Source: Pseudomonadota bacterium (GTDB lineage Bacteria > Pseudomonadota > Gammaproteobacteria > Burkholderiales > JABEVD01). From it: a stretch of 5,138 nucleotides of DNA. The DNA lies in assembly GCA_021811205.1 (NCBI GenBank), contig JAJZPK010000163.1:1-5138 (forward strand), in the 5' to 3' direction. Both the position numbers and the translations under genes were made by a program. The notes under the pieces were generated by a model that was not told where the DNA came from, ran no database searches, and saw only the letters and a program-made list of their open reading frames with translations. Positions 1 to 5,138 of the stretch are shown here, piece after piece; within the stretch, counting starts at the first letter, position 1; each line of letters begins with the position of its first letter.

Positions 1-290
1 TCCGATCTGAGTCATTCCAAAATCCCGTAGAACGAAGCTTGCCGCAAGCCCGGCGATTGCTGCGTATTTTGCTCCTATGGCACAGTCAAATGCCCGCCCA
101 TCCAGATGCATGGGTGTTGCTGATCGAATGCGGCCTATAGGAGCATGATGCCTCCGCTCACTCGGGGCATGATGTCATCATGGGTTAGACTGGCCGTTGA
201 TCGTGCGACCCGGCTTTGAACTGAAAATCCCGTTTATAATCATTGGGCAGGCGATTCATTTGCCCTGGCCTGAAGAAATCATTCCTTTTG
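1..290. other. Left-edge region, no recognisable gene
   Basis: No protein or RNA gene is recognisable here. Two short frames run off the left edge on opposite strands. The minus-strand frame reads from an ATG at 111-109 to base 1 (37 codons, beginning MHLDGRAFDCAIGAKY) without a ribosome binding site; its frame stays open upstream of that ATG for about 20 more codons. The plus-strand frame is open from base 3 to a TAG at 138-140 (45 codons, ending WVLLIECGL). They overlap, so at most one is likely to be real, and neither resembles a family I know. Small symmetries are also present: a perfect 7-base inverted repeat around one base (168-174/176-182, CATGATG/CATCATG) and a distant 8-base pair (71-78 GCTCCTAT with 137-144 ATAGGAGC). 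Both could be chance. Confidence 0.5.
235..240 (+). promoter_or_regulatory. Possible sigma70 -10 hexamer (TATAAT)
   Basis: This is a perfect TATAAT, but no good -35 hexamer lies 16 to 18 bases upstream. The nearest candidate, TTGAAC at 216-221, leaves only 13 bases. If used, transcription would start near 247 and run through the enhancer boxes into opgH with a leader of about 275 bases. It could supply basal expression beside the sigma54 promoter, or it may simply reflect local AT richness. Confidence 0.25.
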
Positions 291-291
291 T

Positions 292-309
292 TGTCTTGTT
301 CCTGCGACA
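292..309 (+). promoter_or_regulatory. GlrR/QseF-type enhancer box 1 (TGTC-N10-GACA)
   Basis: The sequence is a perfect TGTC (292-295), ten bases, GACA (306-309). This is the binding consensus known for GlrR (also called QseF or YfhA) upstream of the glmY sRNA gene in enterobacteria. It lies at about -199 to -182 from the predicted sigma54 start, a normal distance for an activator that works by DNA looping. Its right half sits in the 10-mer TGCGACATTT (303-312), which recurs exactly at 382-391 in the second box. Recurrence with the same half-site geometry argues against chance. A GlrR-like gene occupies the right end of the window. Binding itself is inferred. Confidence 0.6.
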
Positions 310-326
310 TTTAGTGTGCTCTGAAA

Positions 327-339
327 AATCAATTCGTTA
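327..339 (+). promoter_or_regulatory. IHF binding site (perfect consensus match)
   Basis: AATCAA, four bases, then TTA matches the IHF consensus WATCAA-N4-TTR at every position. It sits in an AT-rich stretch (324-350) between the two enhancer boxes. IHF bends DNA so that a bound enhancer-binding protein can touch sigma54 RNA polymerase, and the enterobacterial glmY promoters need it together with GlrR. The consensus is short, so a chance match is possible, but its place between two GlrR-type boxes supports a role. Confidence 0.5.
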
Positions 340-370
340 TCGAATAAAGAAACGATTCGACAATCAGCGG

Positions 371-388
371 CGTCGTCAAAGTGCGACA
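371..388 (+). promoter_or_regulatory. GlrR/QseF-type enhancer box 2 (CGTC-N10-GACA)
   Basis: CGTC (371-374), ten bases, GACA (385-388) has the box 1 spacing with one half-site mismatch (C for T). It shares the exact 10-mer TGCGACATTT (382-391) with box 1, displaced by 79 bases. It would lie at about -120 to -103 from the predicted start. GlrR-controlled promoters usually carry several such boxes, so a weaker second copy fits that pattern. A partial TGCGAC at 204-209 lacks a matching left half and is not called. Confidence 0.5.
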
Positions 389-444
389 TTTGTGTTGGAA
401 AATTCGCCTTCCAGACCACGCAACATGCAACTATAGAACAATAA

Positions 445-457
445 TATCAGTTTGTTA
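445..457 (+). promoter_or_regulatory. Possible second IHF site
   Basis: TATCAG-TTTG-TTA differs from the IHF consensus WATCAA-N4-TTR at one position (G for the last A of the left part). It lies just upstream of the -24 element, at about -46 to -34, in an AT-rich stretch. This is a little closer to the promoter than many IHF sites. Confidence 0.3.
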
Positions 458-464
458 TATCTTC

Positions 465-480
465 AGGCATGATATTTGCA
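465..480 (+). promoter_or_regulatory. Sigma54 -24/-12 promoter of the opgH-opgD operon
   Basis: AGGCATG, four bases, TTGCA compares with the sigma54 consensus TGGCACG-N4-TTGCW. The invariant GG (466-467) and GC (478-479) are separated by exactly 10 bases, the -12 element is perfect, and only two positions of the -24 element differ. With GC at -13/-12, transcription should start near 491. That places opgH's ATG at 523 behind a 32-base leader containing its Shine-Dalgarno sequence. Sigma54 promoters need a distant AAA+ activator, and candidate boxes for one lie at 292-309 and 371-388. A sigma70-like TATTAT at 496-501 is a weaker alternative. Confidence 0.72.
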
Positions 481-505
481 TGATCCTTGACCATTTATTA
501 TTTGT

Positions 506-515
506 GGAGCAAGGA
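506..515 (+). promoter_or_regulatory. Ribosome binding site of opgH
   Basis: GGAG (506-509) and AAGGA (511-515) precede the ATG at 523, with 7 bases between AAGGA and the start codon. This decides the start. An in-frame TTG at 487 has no comparable site and lies upstream of the predicted transcription start, so it would not be in the mRNA. Confidence 0.75.
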
Positions 516-522
516 TCACAAT

Positions 523-2388
523 ATGCCTATTCCCTCATGTCAGTATTGCCCGCCCATTCGTCGCAGCAGCATGGTCCCCCGTTCATGGACTGGATTCTGG
601 AAGGGAATGAGCCTTGCACTGAAGGGCAAATCTTCAGAAAACCATGAAATGATCAAACCTTGGGAGTATGCGGCCTTCAGGAGGAGGGGAATGCTGATCC
701 TGCTCGTGATTGTAAGCGCTACATTTGCGGATGACTTGCTGGCTTACGCTCAGCCTTTTGAGTCAATCCATCCTGTCTTGCATACCATCCAACTCGCCTT
801 GTTCGTGCTGCTGTTTGGATGGGTGGCGGCTGGATTCGTCACGGCACTGATGGGTTTCTGGGTTCAGTTCCATCCCGACCCGCACGCACTTTCGCTAGCC
901 GATGCCAATGCCGACAATCTTGACCAGAAAGCGCGTACGGCCATTGTCATGCCCATCTGCAACGAGCCGTCTGGCCCTGTTTTTGCTGGGTTGCGCGCTA
1001 CCTGTGATTCGCTCGCGGAAGTCGGGCATGCAGATCTCTTTGATGTCTACGTGCTGTCGGACACCAACGACCCTGTCTTGCAGGCGGCGGAAATGACGGC
1101 TTGGTGCAGCTTGCGCGACAAATTAGAAGGGAAAGTTCGCCTGTATTACCGACATCGCCAGCGTCGCACCCGCAAGAAAGCAGGAAATGTCGCAGATTTC
1201 TGTCGCCGCTGGGGTGCGAACTACAGGTACATGGTCGTGCTTGATGCTGACAGCGTGATGACGGGCAACACTCTGTCGAAGCTGGTAGCCCTGATGGAAT
1301 CCAATCCTGACGCGGGAATCATTCAGACCGCTCCGCGGTCTTGTGGCGTCACAACGTTCCATGCTCGCATCCAGCAGTTCGCAGGACGTGTCGTGGGATC
1401 TCTGTTCACCTCGGGCATGCAATTCTGGCAACTTGGGGATTCACATTATTGGGGGCACAACGCCATCATTCGTCTCGAACCATTTATCAGATATTGCGCA
1501 TTGGCGAAGCTCCCCGGGCAGGGCGGACTTTCCGGCGAAATCATGTCGCACGATTTCATCGAGGCTGCCCTCATGCGTAGGGCTGGATACCATGTATGGC
1601 TGGTTTCTGATCAAGACGGCAGCTATGAGCAGCAGCCATCCAATCTGCTCGAAGAACTGCAACGTGATCGCCGCTGGTGTCAGGGTAATTTGATGAATTT
1701 TCGCCTGATTGCCGAACCCGGATTTCAGGCAGTGCATCGTGCCATGATATTTACGGGTGCCATGGCTTACGTTTCTGCTCCGCTATGGCTCGGCTTCCTT
1801 ATAGTCAGCTTTGCATTGCGTCTGCTGGAGCCGAACACAGTCTCATTCACCTTCTTGCCTTGGCTCGGCATGTCTTCCTCGATGGATATGCTATGGGCGC
1901 TTACTTTGTCGCTGCTGTTCATGCCGCGCGTGCTGGCGGTTATCGCCATTCTTAAGAAGGACGAGCAGGCCGCCTTCGGCGGGACTGCCGCGCTGATCAA
2001 GAGCGTCCTTCTCGAAGCCCTGTTTTCTGCGCTGCAGGCTCCCATCAGAATGGTGGCACATACAATATTCGTGGTGACGGCCCTAACCGGGTTGCGCCTC
2101 GAGTGGAAGTCGCCCAATCGAGAGATCATGTCGGTTCCATGGCAGGATGCCTTCGATCGGTTTGCTCATGTCATTGCCGTCGTCACCTTGGCTCTGACGG
2201 CCACACTGGCTTACCATCCCGGCGCGGCACTCTGGCTGCTGCCAGTCGGGTTGCCGCTTCTTCTGGCGGTTCCGCTCACGGTGATCACCAGTCAGGCAAG
2301 GTGGGGACGTCTGCTGCGCCGCCAGCGATGGCTGCTCATCCCGGAAGAGCGCAGCACGCCTGAAATTCTGACCAATGCATGGGCCTGA
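523..2388 (+). CDS. opgH: OPG glucosyltransferase OpgH (MdoH), short form
   Basis: This is a 621-residue inner-membrane processive family 2 glycosyltransferase. It polymerises the beta-1,2-glucan backbone of osmoregulated periplasmic glucans from cytoplasmic UDP-glucose and passes it to the periplasm. Two membrane helices (about 56-76 and 88-112) precede the catalytic domain (about 113-405), and roughly five more follow (from about 406, 454, 500, 545 and 567). Catalytic signatures are VLSDTNDP (178-184), DADS (241-244), WGHNAIIR (310-317), the MSHDF acid motif (341-345) and RDRRW (381-385), the OpgH form of QxxRW. SSMVP (15-19) lines up, from memory, with a stretch before the first helix of E. 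coli OpgH, which supports the ATG at 523. E. coli OpgH has 847 residues. The missing length is about 70 residues at the N-terminus and over 100 after the final LIPEE motif. The reading frame is intact, so this looks like a natural short form. It is the first gene of a tight pair with opgD. Confidence 0.95.
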   Translation: MPIPSCQYCPPIRRSSMVPRSWTGFWKGMSLALKGKSSENHEMIKPWEYAAFRRRGMLILLVIVSATFADDLLAYAQPFESIHPVLHTIQLALFVLLFGWVAAGFVTALMGFWVQFHPDPHALSLADANADNLDQKARTAIVMPICNEPSGPVFAGLRATCDSLAEVGHADLFDVYVLSDTNDPVLQAAEMTAWCSLRDKLEGKVRLYYRHRQRRTRKKAGNVADFCRRWGANYRYMVVLDADSVMTGNTLSKLVALMESNPDAGIIQTAPRSCGVTTFHARIQQFAGRVVGSLFTSGMQFWQLGDSHYWGHNAIIRLEPFIRYCALAKLPGQGGLSGEIMSHDFIEAALMRRAGYHVWLVSDQDGSYEQQPSNLLEELQRDRRWCQGNLMNFRLIAEPGFQAVHRAMIFTGAMAYVSAPLWLGFLIVSFALRLLEPNTVSFTFLPWLGMSSSMDMLWALTLSLLFMPRVLAVIAILKKDEQAAFGGTAALIKSVLLEALFSALQAPIRMVAHTIFVVTALTGLRLEWKSPNREIMSVPWQDAFDRFAHVIAVVTLALTATLAYHPGAALWLLPVGLPLLLAVPLTVITSQARWGRLLRRQRWLLIPEERSTPEILTNAWA

Positions 2389-2391
2389 TTC

Positions 2392-4008
2392 ATGGATGAT
2401 CAAGCTTTCGACCGCCGCCGTTTCCTCGAGCTTGTCGCGGCAATGGCCGCATCAACAGCGCTTCCGTGGTCTGAAGCGCGCGCTAGTGATTCAGGATTGA
2501 AGCTGGGTGATCGGCAAGTTTTTTCATGGAAGATGCTGATCGAGGAAGCAAAAAAGCTTGCCGGTTTGCCTTACCGTGCTCCCCTGCAGCCGGACCAGGA
2601 CGTGCTCGAAAAAATTGACTGGGCTGCTCACGGACAGATCCATTTCAAACCAGAGGAAGCCTTGTTCTCGAAAGGTCCTGGACAGTATCCCGTCGAATTC
2701 TTCCATCCCGGCAAATTCTTTCGCTACAAGGTGAGGATGTACCATCTCGATGCTGCAACGAACCCCGTGCGCACCGATACCACCATGCGCGAAATCCTGT
2801 ACGACAAGAATCAGTTCCAGATGCCTGATGGCAGCCCTGCACGCAGGATGGGCCCAAAGACAGGCTATGCCGGCTTTCGGGTCCAGGAAAGCCGCCTGAC
2901 CAATCGCCCCGACTGGCGCTACAATGACTGGGCTGCATTTCTTGGGGCTTCTTATTTTCGCGCCATCGGAGATGAGTACCAGTACGGCCTCTCTGCTCGA
3001 GGAGTTGCTGTCAATGTTGTTGAATCTGGCATCAAGGAAGAATTTCCTGCCTTCACGGCTTTCTATTTCGAGCCCGGCGACAAGAATAGTAAAACGATGG
3101 TCGTCTATGCTTTGCTTGATGGACCGAGCCTGACCGGTGCCTATCGATTCGCAATGACGCGGGAAAAGGGCGTCGTCATGGATATCGAGGCGAATCTGTT
3201 TCTGAGGCGTGACATTGCCCGATTCGGGATTGCTCCCGTCACGTCGATGTACTGGTTCTCCGGAAAGGACAAGGCATTTCAAGTGGACTGGCGTCCCGAA
3301 GTGCACGACTCTGACGGGCTCGCACTCTGGACGGGAAGCAACGAACATATCTGGCGTCCCCTGATCAATCCTAAGGGAATCAATGTTTCCTATTTCTCTG
3401 ACGACAATCCTAAGGGTTTCGGCCTGATGCAGCGGCAGCGACATTTTTCTCAGTATCTGGATGCGGTTCATTATGAGAGAAGGCCGAGTTTGTGGGTCGA
3501 GCCGCTCGAAAACTGGGGGAAGGGGACGGTTCAACTGGTCGAGTTGCATACAGATGAGGAGATTTACGACAACATCGTCGCCATGTGGGTCCCGGACAAG
3601 AAGGCCAAGGCCGGTTCTGTTCACCGATTCCGCTACCGCCTTCACTGGCAGGCCAGCCAGCCCTTCGAGACCCCACTCGCACAATGCGTGGCAACTCGTA
3701 TCGGGAGGGGTGGCGAGTCTGGGAATCGCCCTCAAGGTGTTCACAAATTCGAAGTCGAATTCATGGGGGGACAGCTGAATAATTTTCCACCCGGCGCCAT
3801 CCCCGAGGCAATACTCACCGCATCGCGAGGCAGGATTGAGAATGTGGGAACCGAAGCTGTCCCGGACGGTGTAAGTGGGCGCTGGCGCACTCTATTCGAC
3901 CTTGGCGGTCTTGAGGGATCGACTGATCCGGTTGAAATCCGCCTCTTCCTGCGTCACGGTGGGGAAACCCTCACAGAAACCTGGCTCTACCAGTTCCATC
4001 CAAATTGA
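2392..4008 (+). CDS. opgD: Periplasmic glucan protein, OpgD type (OpgG/OpgD family, GH186)
   Basis: This 538-residue protein is predicted to act on OPG backbones in the periplasm. E. coli OpgD and OpgG are beta-1,2-glucan hydrolases (GH186). A twin-arginine signal, DRRRFL at 7-12, precedes a hydrophobic stretch (11-25) and a probable cleavage after ARA at 29-31, so it should be exported folded by Tat. The mature part spans the whole family: FFHPG (103-107), FLGASYFRA (183-191), QYGLSARG (197-204), SLWVEP (366-371), WGKGT (375-379), ending with ETWLYQ (529-534). From memory, E. coli OpgD's catalytic Asp300 and Asp388 match Asp306 in VHDSD and Asp393 in YDNIV. The Tat signal and HDSD favour OpgD over OpgG, which has a Sec signal and HDSN in E. 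coli; no second paralogue is visible. The ATG lies 3 bases after the opgH stop without a clear ribosome binding site, so translational coupling is likely. Confidence 0.92.
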   Translation: MDDQAFDRRRFLELVAAMAASTALPWSEARASDSGLKLGDRQVFSWKMLIEEAKKLAGLPYRAPLQPDQDVLEKIDWAAHGQIHFKPEEALFSKGPGQYPVEFFHPGKFFRYKVRMYHLDAATNPVRTDTTMREILYDKNQFQMPDGSPARRMGPKTGYAGFRVQESRLTNRPDWRYNDWAAFLGASYFRAIGDEYQYGLSARGVAVNVVESGIKEEFPAFTAFYFEPGDKNSKTMVVYALLDGPSLTGAYRFAMTREKGVVMDIEANLFLRRDIARFGIAPVTSMYWFSGKDKAFQVDWRPEVHDSDGLALWTGSNEHIWRPLINPKGINVSYFSDDNPKGFGLMQRQRHFSQYLDAVHYERRPSLWVEPLENWGKGTVQLVELHTDEEIYDNIVAMWVPDKKAKAGSVHRFRYRLHWQASQPFETPLAQCVATRIGRGGESGNRPQGVHKFEVEFMGGQLNNFPPGAIPEAILTASRGRIENVGTEAVPDGVSGRWRTLFDLGGLEGSTDPVEIRLFLRHGGETLTETWLYQFHPN

Positions 4009-4151
4009 AATTCAGGAATTGCAGTTTGCCGCAAATCAAGTCCTGAGCTAAAAACCAACTTTGGAGCGATCTTGCCCAATACGGCATGTGCCAAGACGCA
4101 TGGCTATATTGGCTTGGTTTGATAGGGAATTACGAGAATAACGTTAACAGA
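4009..4151. other. Convergent intergenic region, no clear opgD terminator
   Basis: This 143-base gap separates two convergent genes. It contains an imperfect hairpin (4012-4017 TCAGGA with 4041-4046 TCCTGA, enclosing TTTG-CCG-CAAA at 4025-4035), a pair CCAAG (4091-4095) with CTTGG (4113-4117), and a small GGCA-TG-TGCC (4083-4092). None is followed on the plus strand by a convincing run of T, so opgD termination is unresolved. No open frame or RNA gene is recognisable. Confidence 0.5.
4050..4064 (-). terminator. Weak terminator candidate for the minus-strand regulator
   Basis: Read on the minus strand, CCAAAGTTGG (4064-4055) is followed directly by five T (4054-4050), about 90 bases after the regulator's stop codon. 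The stem is only 3 to 4 pairs, so this is a weak candidate. Confidence 0.2.
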
Positions 4152-5138
4152 TCACTTTTTAAAGGATGAAGGCAGAATTTGGTGTCTCTGAAGCAATTTG
4201 TAAAAATCAGTCCGGTTCCGCCGGGAAAGCTTGGCGGCCTGAGCTACATTCCCTTCAGTGATCTTCAAGGTGCTAATCAGGTATTCTCTTTCAAATCGCT
4301 TTTTGGCCGCATCATATGGAATTGTCTTTATTTCGCAATCCATAGCCTTTTCAATCAATGCGCTTGTAATGAGCGGGCCAGTGCAAAGGGCTACACATTG
4401 CTCGACGACATTCTGGAGTTGGCGCACATTTCCCGGCCATGGGGCGCTGATCAATATGCTCATGGCTTCGGGAGAAAATCCGTTCACTGGTTTGTGATAT
4501 TTCGATGCAAAGCTGGACAGGAAATGTTTGGCAAGAAGCGGAATGTCCTCTGTACGCTCTGAAAGAGATGGTATCTCAAATTCAACGACATTGAGGCGGT
4601 AATACATATCCTCTCGGAATCCACCTGAGGCAATTTCATCTTTCAGATTTTTATGTGTCGCGGAAAGGAACCGCACATCAACGGGAACTGATTGTGTGTC
4701 GCCTAGAGGCGTGACTTGCCGCTCCTGAAGAACGCGCAATAATTTTGCCTGAAGCATTAATGGCATATCGCCAATTTCATCGAGAAATACAGTTCCTCCT
4801 TGAGCCGCCTGAATCAGCCCAGTGTGATCTCTCGTGGAGCCGGTAAAAGCTCCTTTGCAGTAGCCAAAGAGCTCCGACTCAAGAAGTGATTCAGGAATTG
4901 CGGCGCAATTGATTGCCATGAACGGCCTGTTCGCTCGATGGCTTGCATCGTGGATAGCTCTTGCCAGAAGCTCCTTCCCCGTGCCGCTTTCCCCTCGAAT
5001 AACGACACTTGCATCGCTTTCAGCGACCAGTTCGGCCTTTTCCAGAAGAGCTTGCATGGCCATGCTTTGTGTCAGGATGTTTGAGCGCCACTTGGGATGA
5101 TGCAATACACTTTGAGAATTCACTTTAGATGATAAATC
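4152..5138 (-). CDS. glrR: Sigma54-dependent response regulator, GlrR/QseF-like (5' end outside window)
   Basis: This enhancer-binding protein hydrolyses ATP to open sigma54 promoters. The frame is open to the window edge, giving 328 visible residues (edge = 1). The GTG at 5123-5121 lies in the linker before the AAA+ domain and is not a credible start. Seen in order: Walker A GESGTGKE (49-56), ESELFGYCKGAFTGS with the sigma54-contact loop GAFTGS (96-101), Walker B GGTVFLDE (114-121), FREDMYYRL with arginine-finger candidates (174-182), sensor II WPGNVRQL (234-241) and a C-terminal Fis-type helix-turn-helix (about 295-320, GNVAQAAKLSRRNRTDFYKLL). RNRT(D/E)FYKLL and the EQCVAL stretch strongly resemble E. 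coli GlrR. GlrR carries a receiver domain phosphorylated by the kinase GlrK, which should lie to the right. The loop ends in Ser where GAFTGA is usual. It faces opgD convergently, and GlrR-type boxes precede opgH. NtrC-like relatives are less likely. Confidence 0.88.
   Translation of the reverse strand, partial: DLSSKVNSQSVLHHPKWRSNILTQSMAMQALLEKAELVAESDASVVIRGESGTGKELLARAIHDASHRANRPFMAINCAAIPESLLESELFGYCKGAFTGSTRDHTGLIQAAQGGTVFLDEIGDMPLMLQAKLLRVLQERQVTPLGDTQSVPVDVRFLSATHKNLKDEIASGGFREDMYYRLNVVEFEIPSLSERTEDIPLLAKHFLSSFASKYHKPVNGFSPEAMSILISAPWPGNVRQLQNVVEQCVALCTGPLITSALIEKAMDCEIKTIPYDAAKKRFEREYLISTLKITEGNVAQAAKLSRRNRTDFYKLLQRHQILPSSFKK

Noticed and set aside
78..93. TGGCAC followed by TGC, a possible sigma54 promoter.
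   Set aside because: GG and GC are 11 bases apart instead of 10, and the -12 part lacks TTGC.
173..191. TGTC followed by GACT, a possible third GlrR box.
   Set aside because: The spacer is 11 bases instead of 10 and the right half has a mismatch.
249..264. Second sigma54-like site, AGGCGAT-N4-TTGCC.
   Set aside because: GG-N10-GC spacing is right, but several -24 positions and the last -12 base differ. It lies upstream of the enhancer boxes with no gene directly behind it, so the site at 465-480 is much better.
197..436. A 79-codon plus-strand frame in the leader, starting with TTG.
   Set aside because: It has no ribosome binding site and no recognisable family, and it covers the enhancer boxes and IHF site.
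467..488. Tandem GCATGAT repeats with an 11-base period, resembling a PhoB/OmpR-type box (7-base repeat, 4-base AT spacer).
   Set aside because: The same bases are better explained as the -24 (GGCATG) and -12 (TTGCA) elements of a sigma54 promoter with exact GG-N10-GC spacing. The two other GCATGAT copies (143-149, 167-173) have a different spacing.
487..522. A longer OpgH beginning at the TTG at 487.
   Set aside because: The start is a TTG upstream of the predicted transcription start, while the ATG at 523 has a clear Shine-Dalgarno sequence.
2524..3744. A 406-codon open frame on the minus strand inside opgD.
   Set aside because: It is fully antisense to a well-supported gene, its translation shows no family features, and long antisense frames are common opposite GC-rich coding sequence.

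Overview
The window comes from a Gram-negative proteobacterium, most likely a betaproteobacterium or a relative. The evidence is an osmoregulated periplasmic glucan (OPG) pathway, a Tat-exported periplasmic protein, and a sigma54 activator that reads closest to GlrR/QseF. Base composition is moderate: the OPG genes are visibly richer in GC than the leader in front of them. I cannot name the species.

Layout. Bases 1-290 hold no gene I recognise. Bases 291-522 form an AT-rich leader containing what looks like a complete enhancer-dependent promoter: two TGTC-N10-GACA boxes (292-309 perfect, 371-388 with one mismatch), a perfect IHF consensus between them (327-339), a one-mismatch IHF site (445-457), and a strong -24/-12 sigma54 promoter (465-480). 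Its predicted start near 491 leaves a 32-base leader with a good Shine-Dalgarno sequence before opgH (523-2388). opgH is followed after 3 bases by opgD (2392-4008, Tat-type OpgG/OpgD family). A 143-base gap separates opgD from a convergent sigma54 response-regulator gene. Its AAA+ and Fis-type domains are visible (4152-5138, minus strand); its N-terminus lies beyond the right edge.

How the parts fit. OpgH is the inner-membrane glucosyltransferase that polymerises and exports the beta-1,2-glucan backbone. OpgD acts on that glucan in the periplasm, and its two expected catalytic aspartates are present. In enterobacteria, GlrR binds TGTC-N10-GACA and works with IHF and sigma54 to activate glmY. 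Here the same site types sit in front of opgH, with a GlrR-like gene at the far end of the operon. The main hypothesis is that in this organism OPG synthesis is under direct GlrR/sigma54/IHF control. The motifs and the neighbouring regulator gene are seen directly; the regulatory link is inferred.
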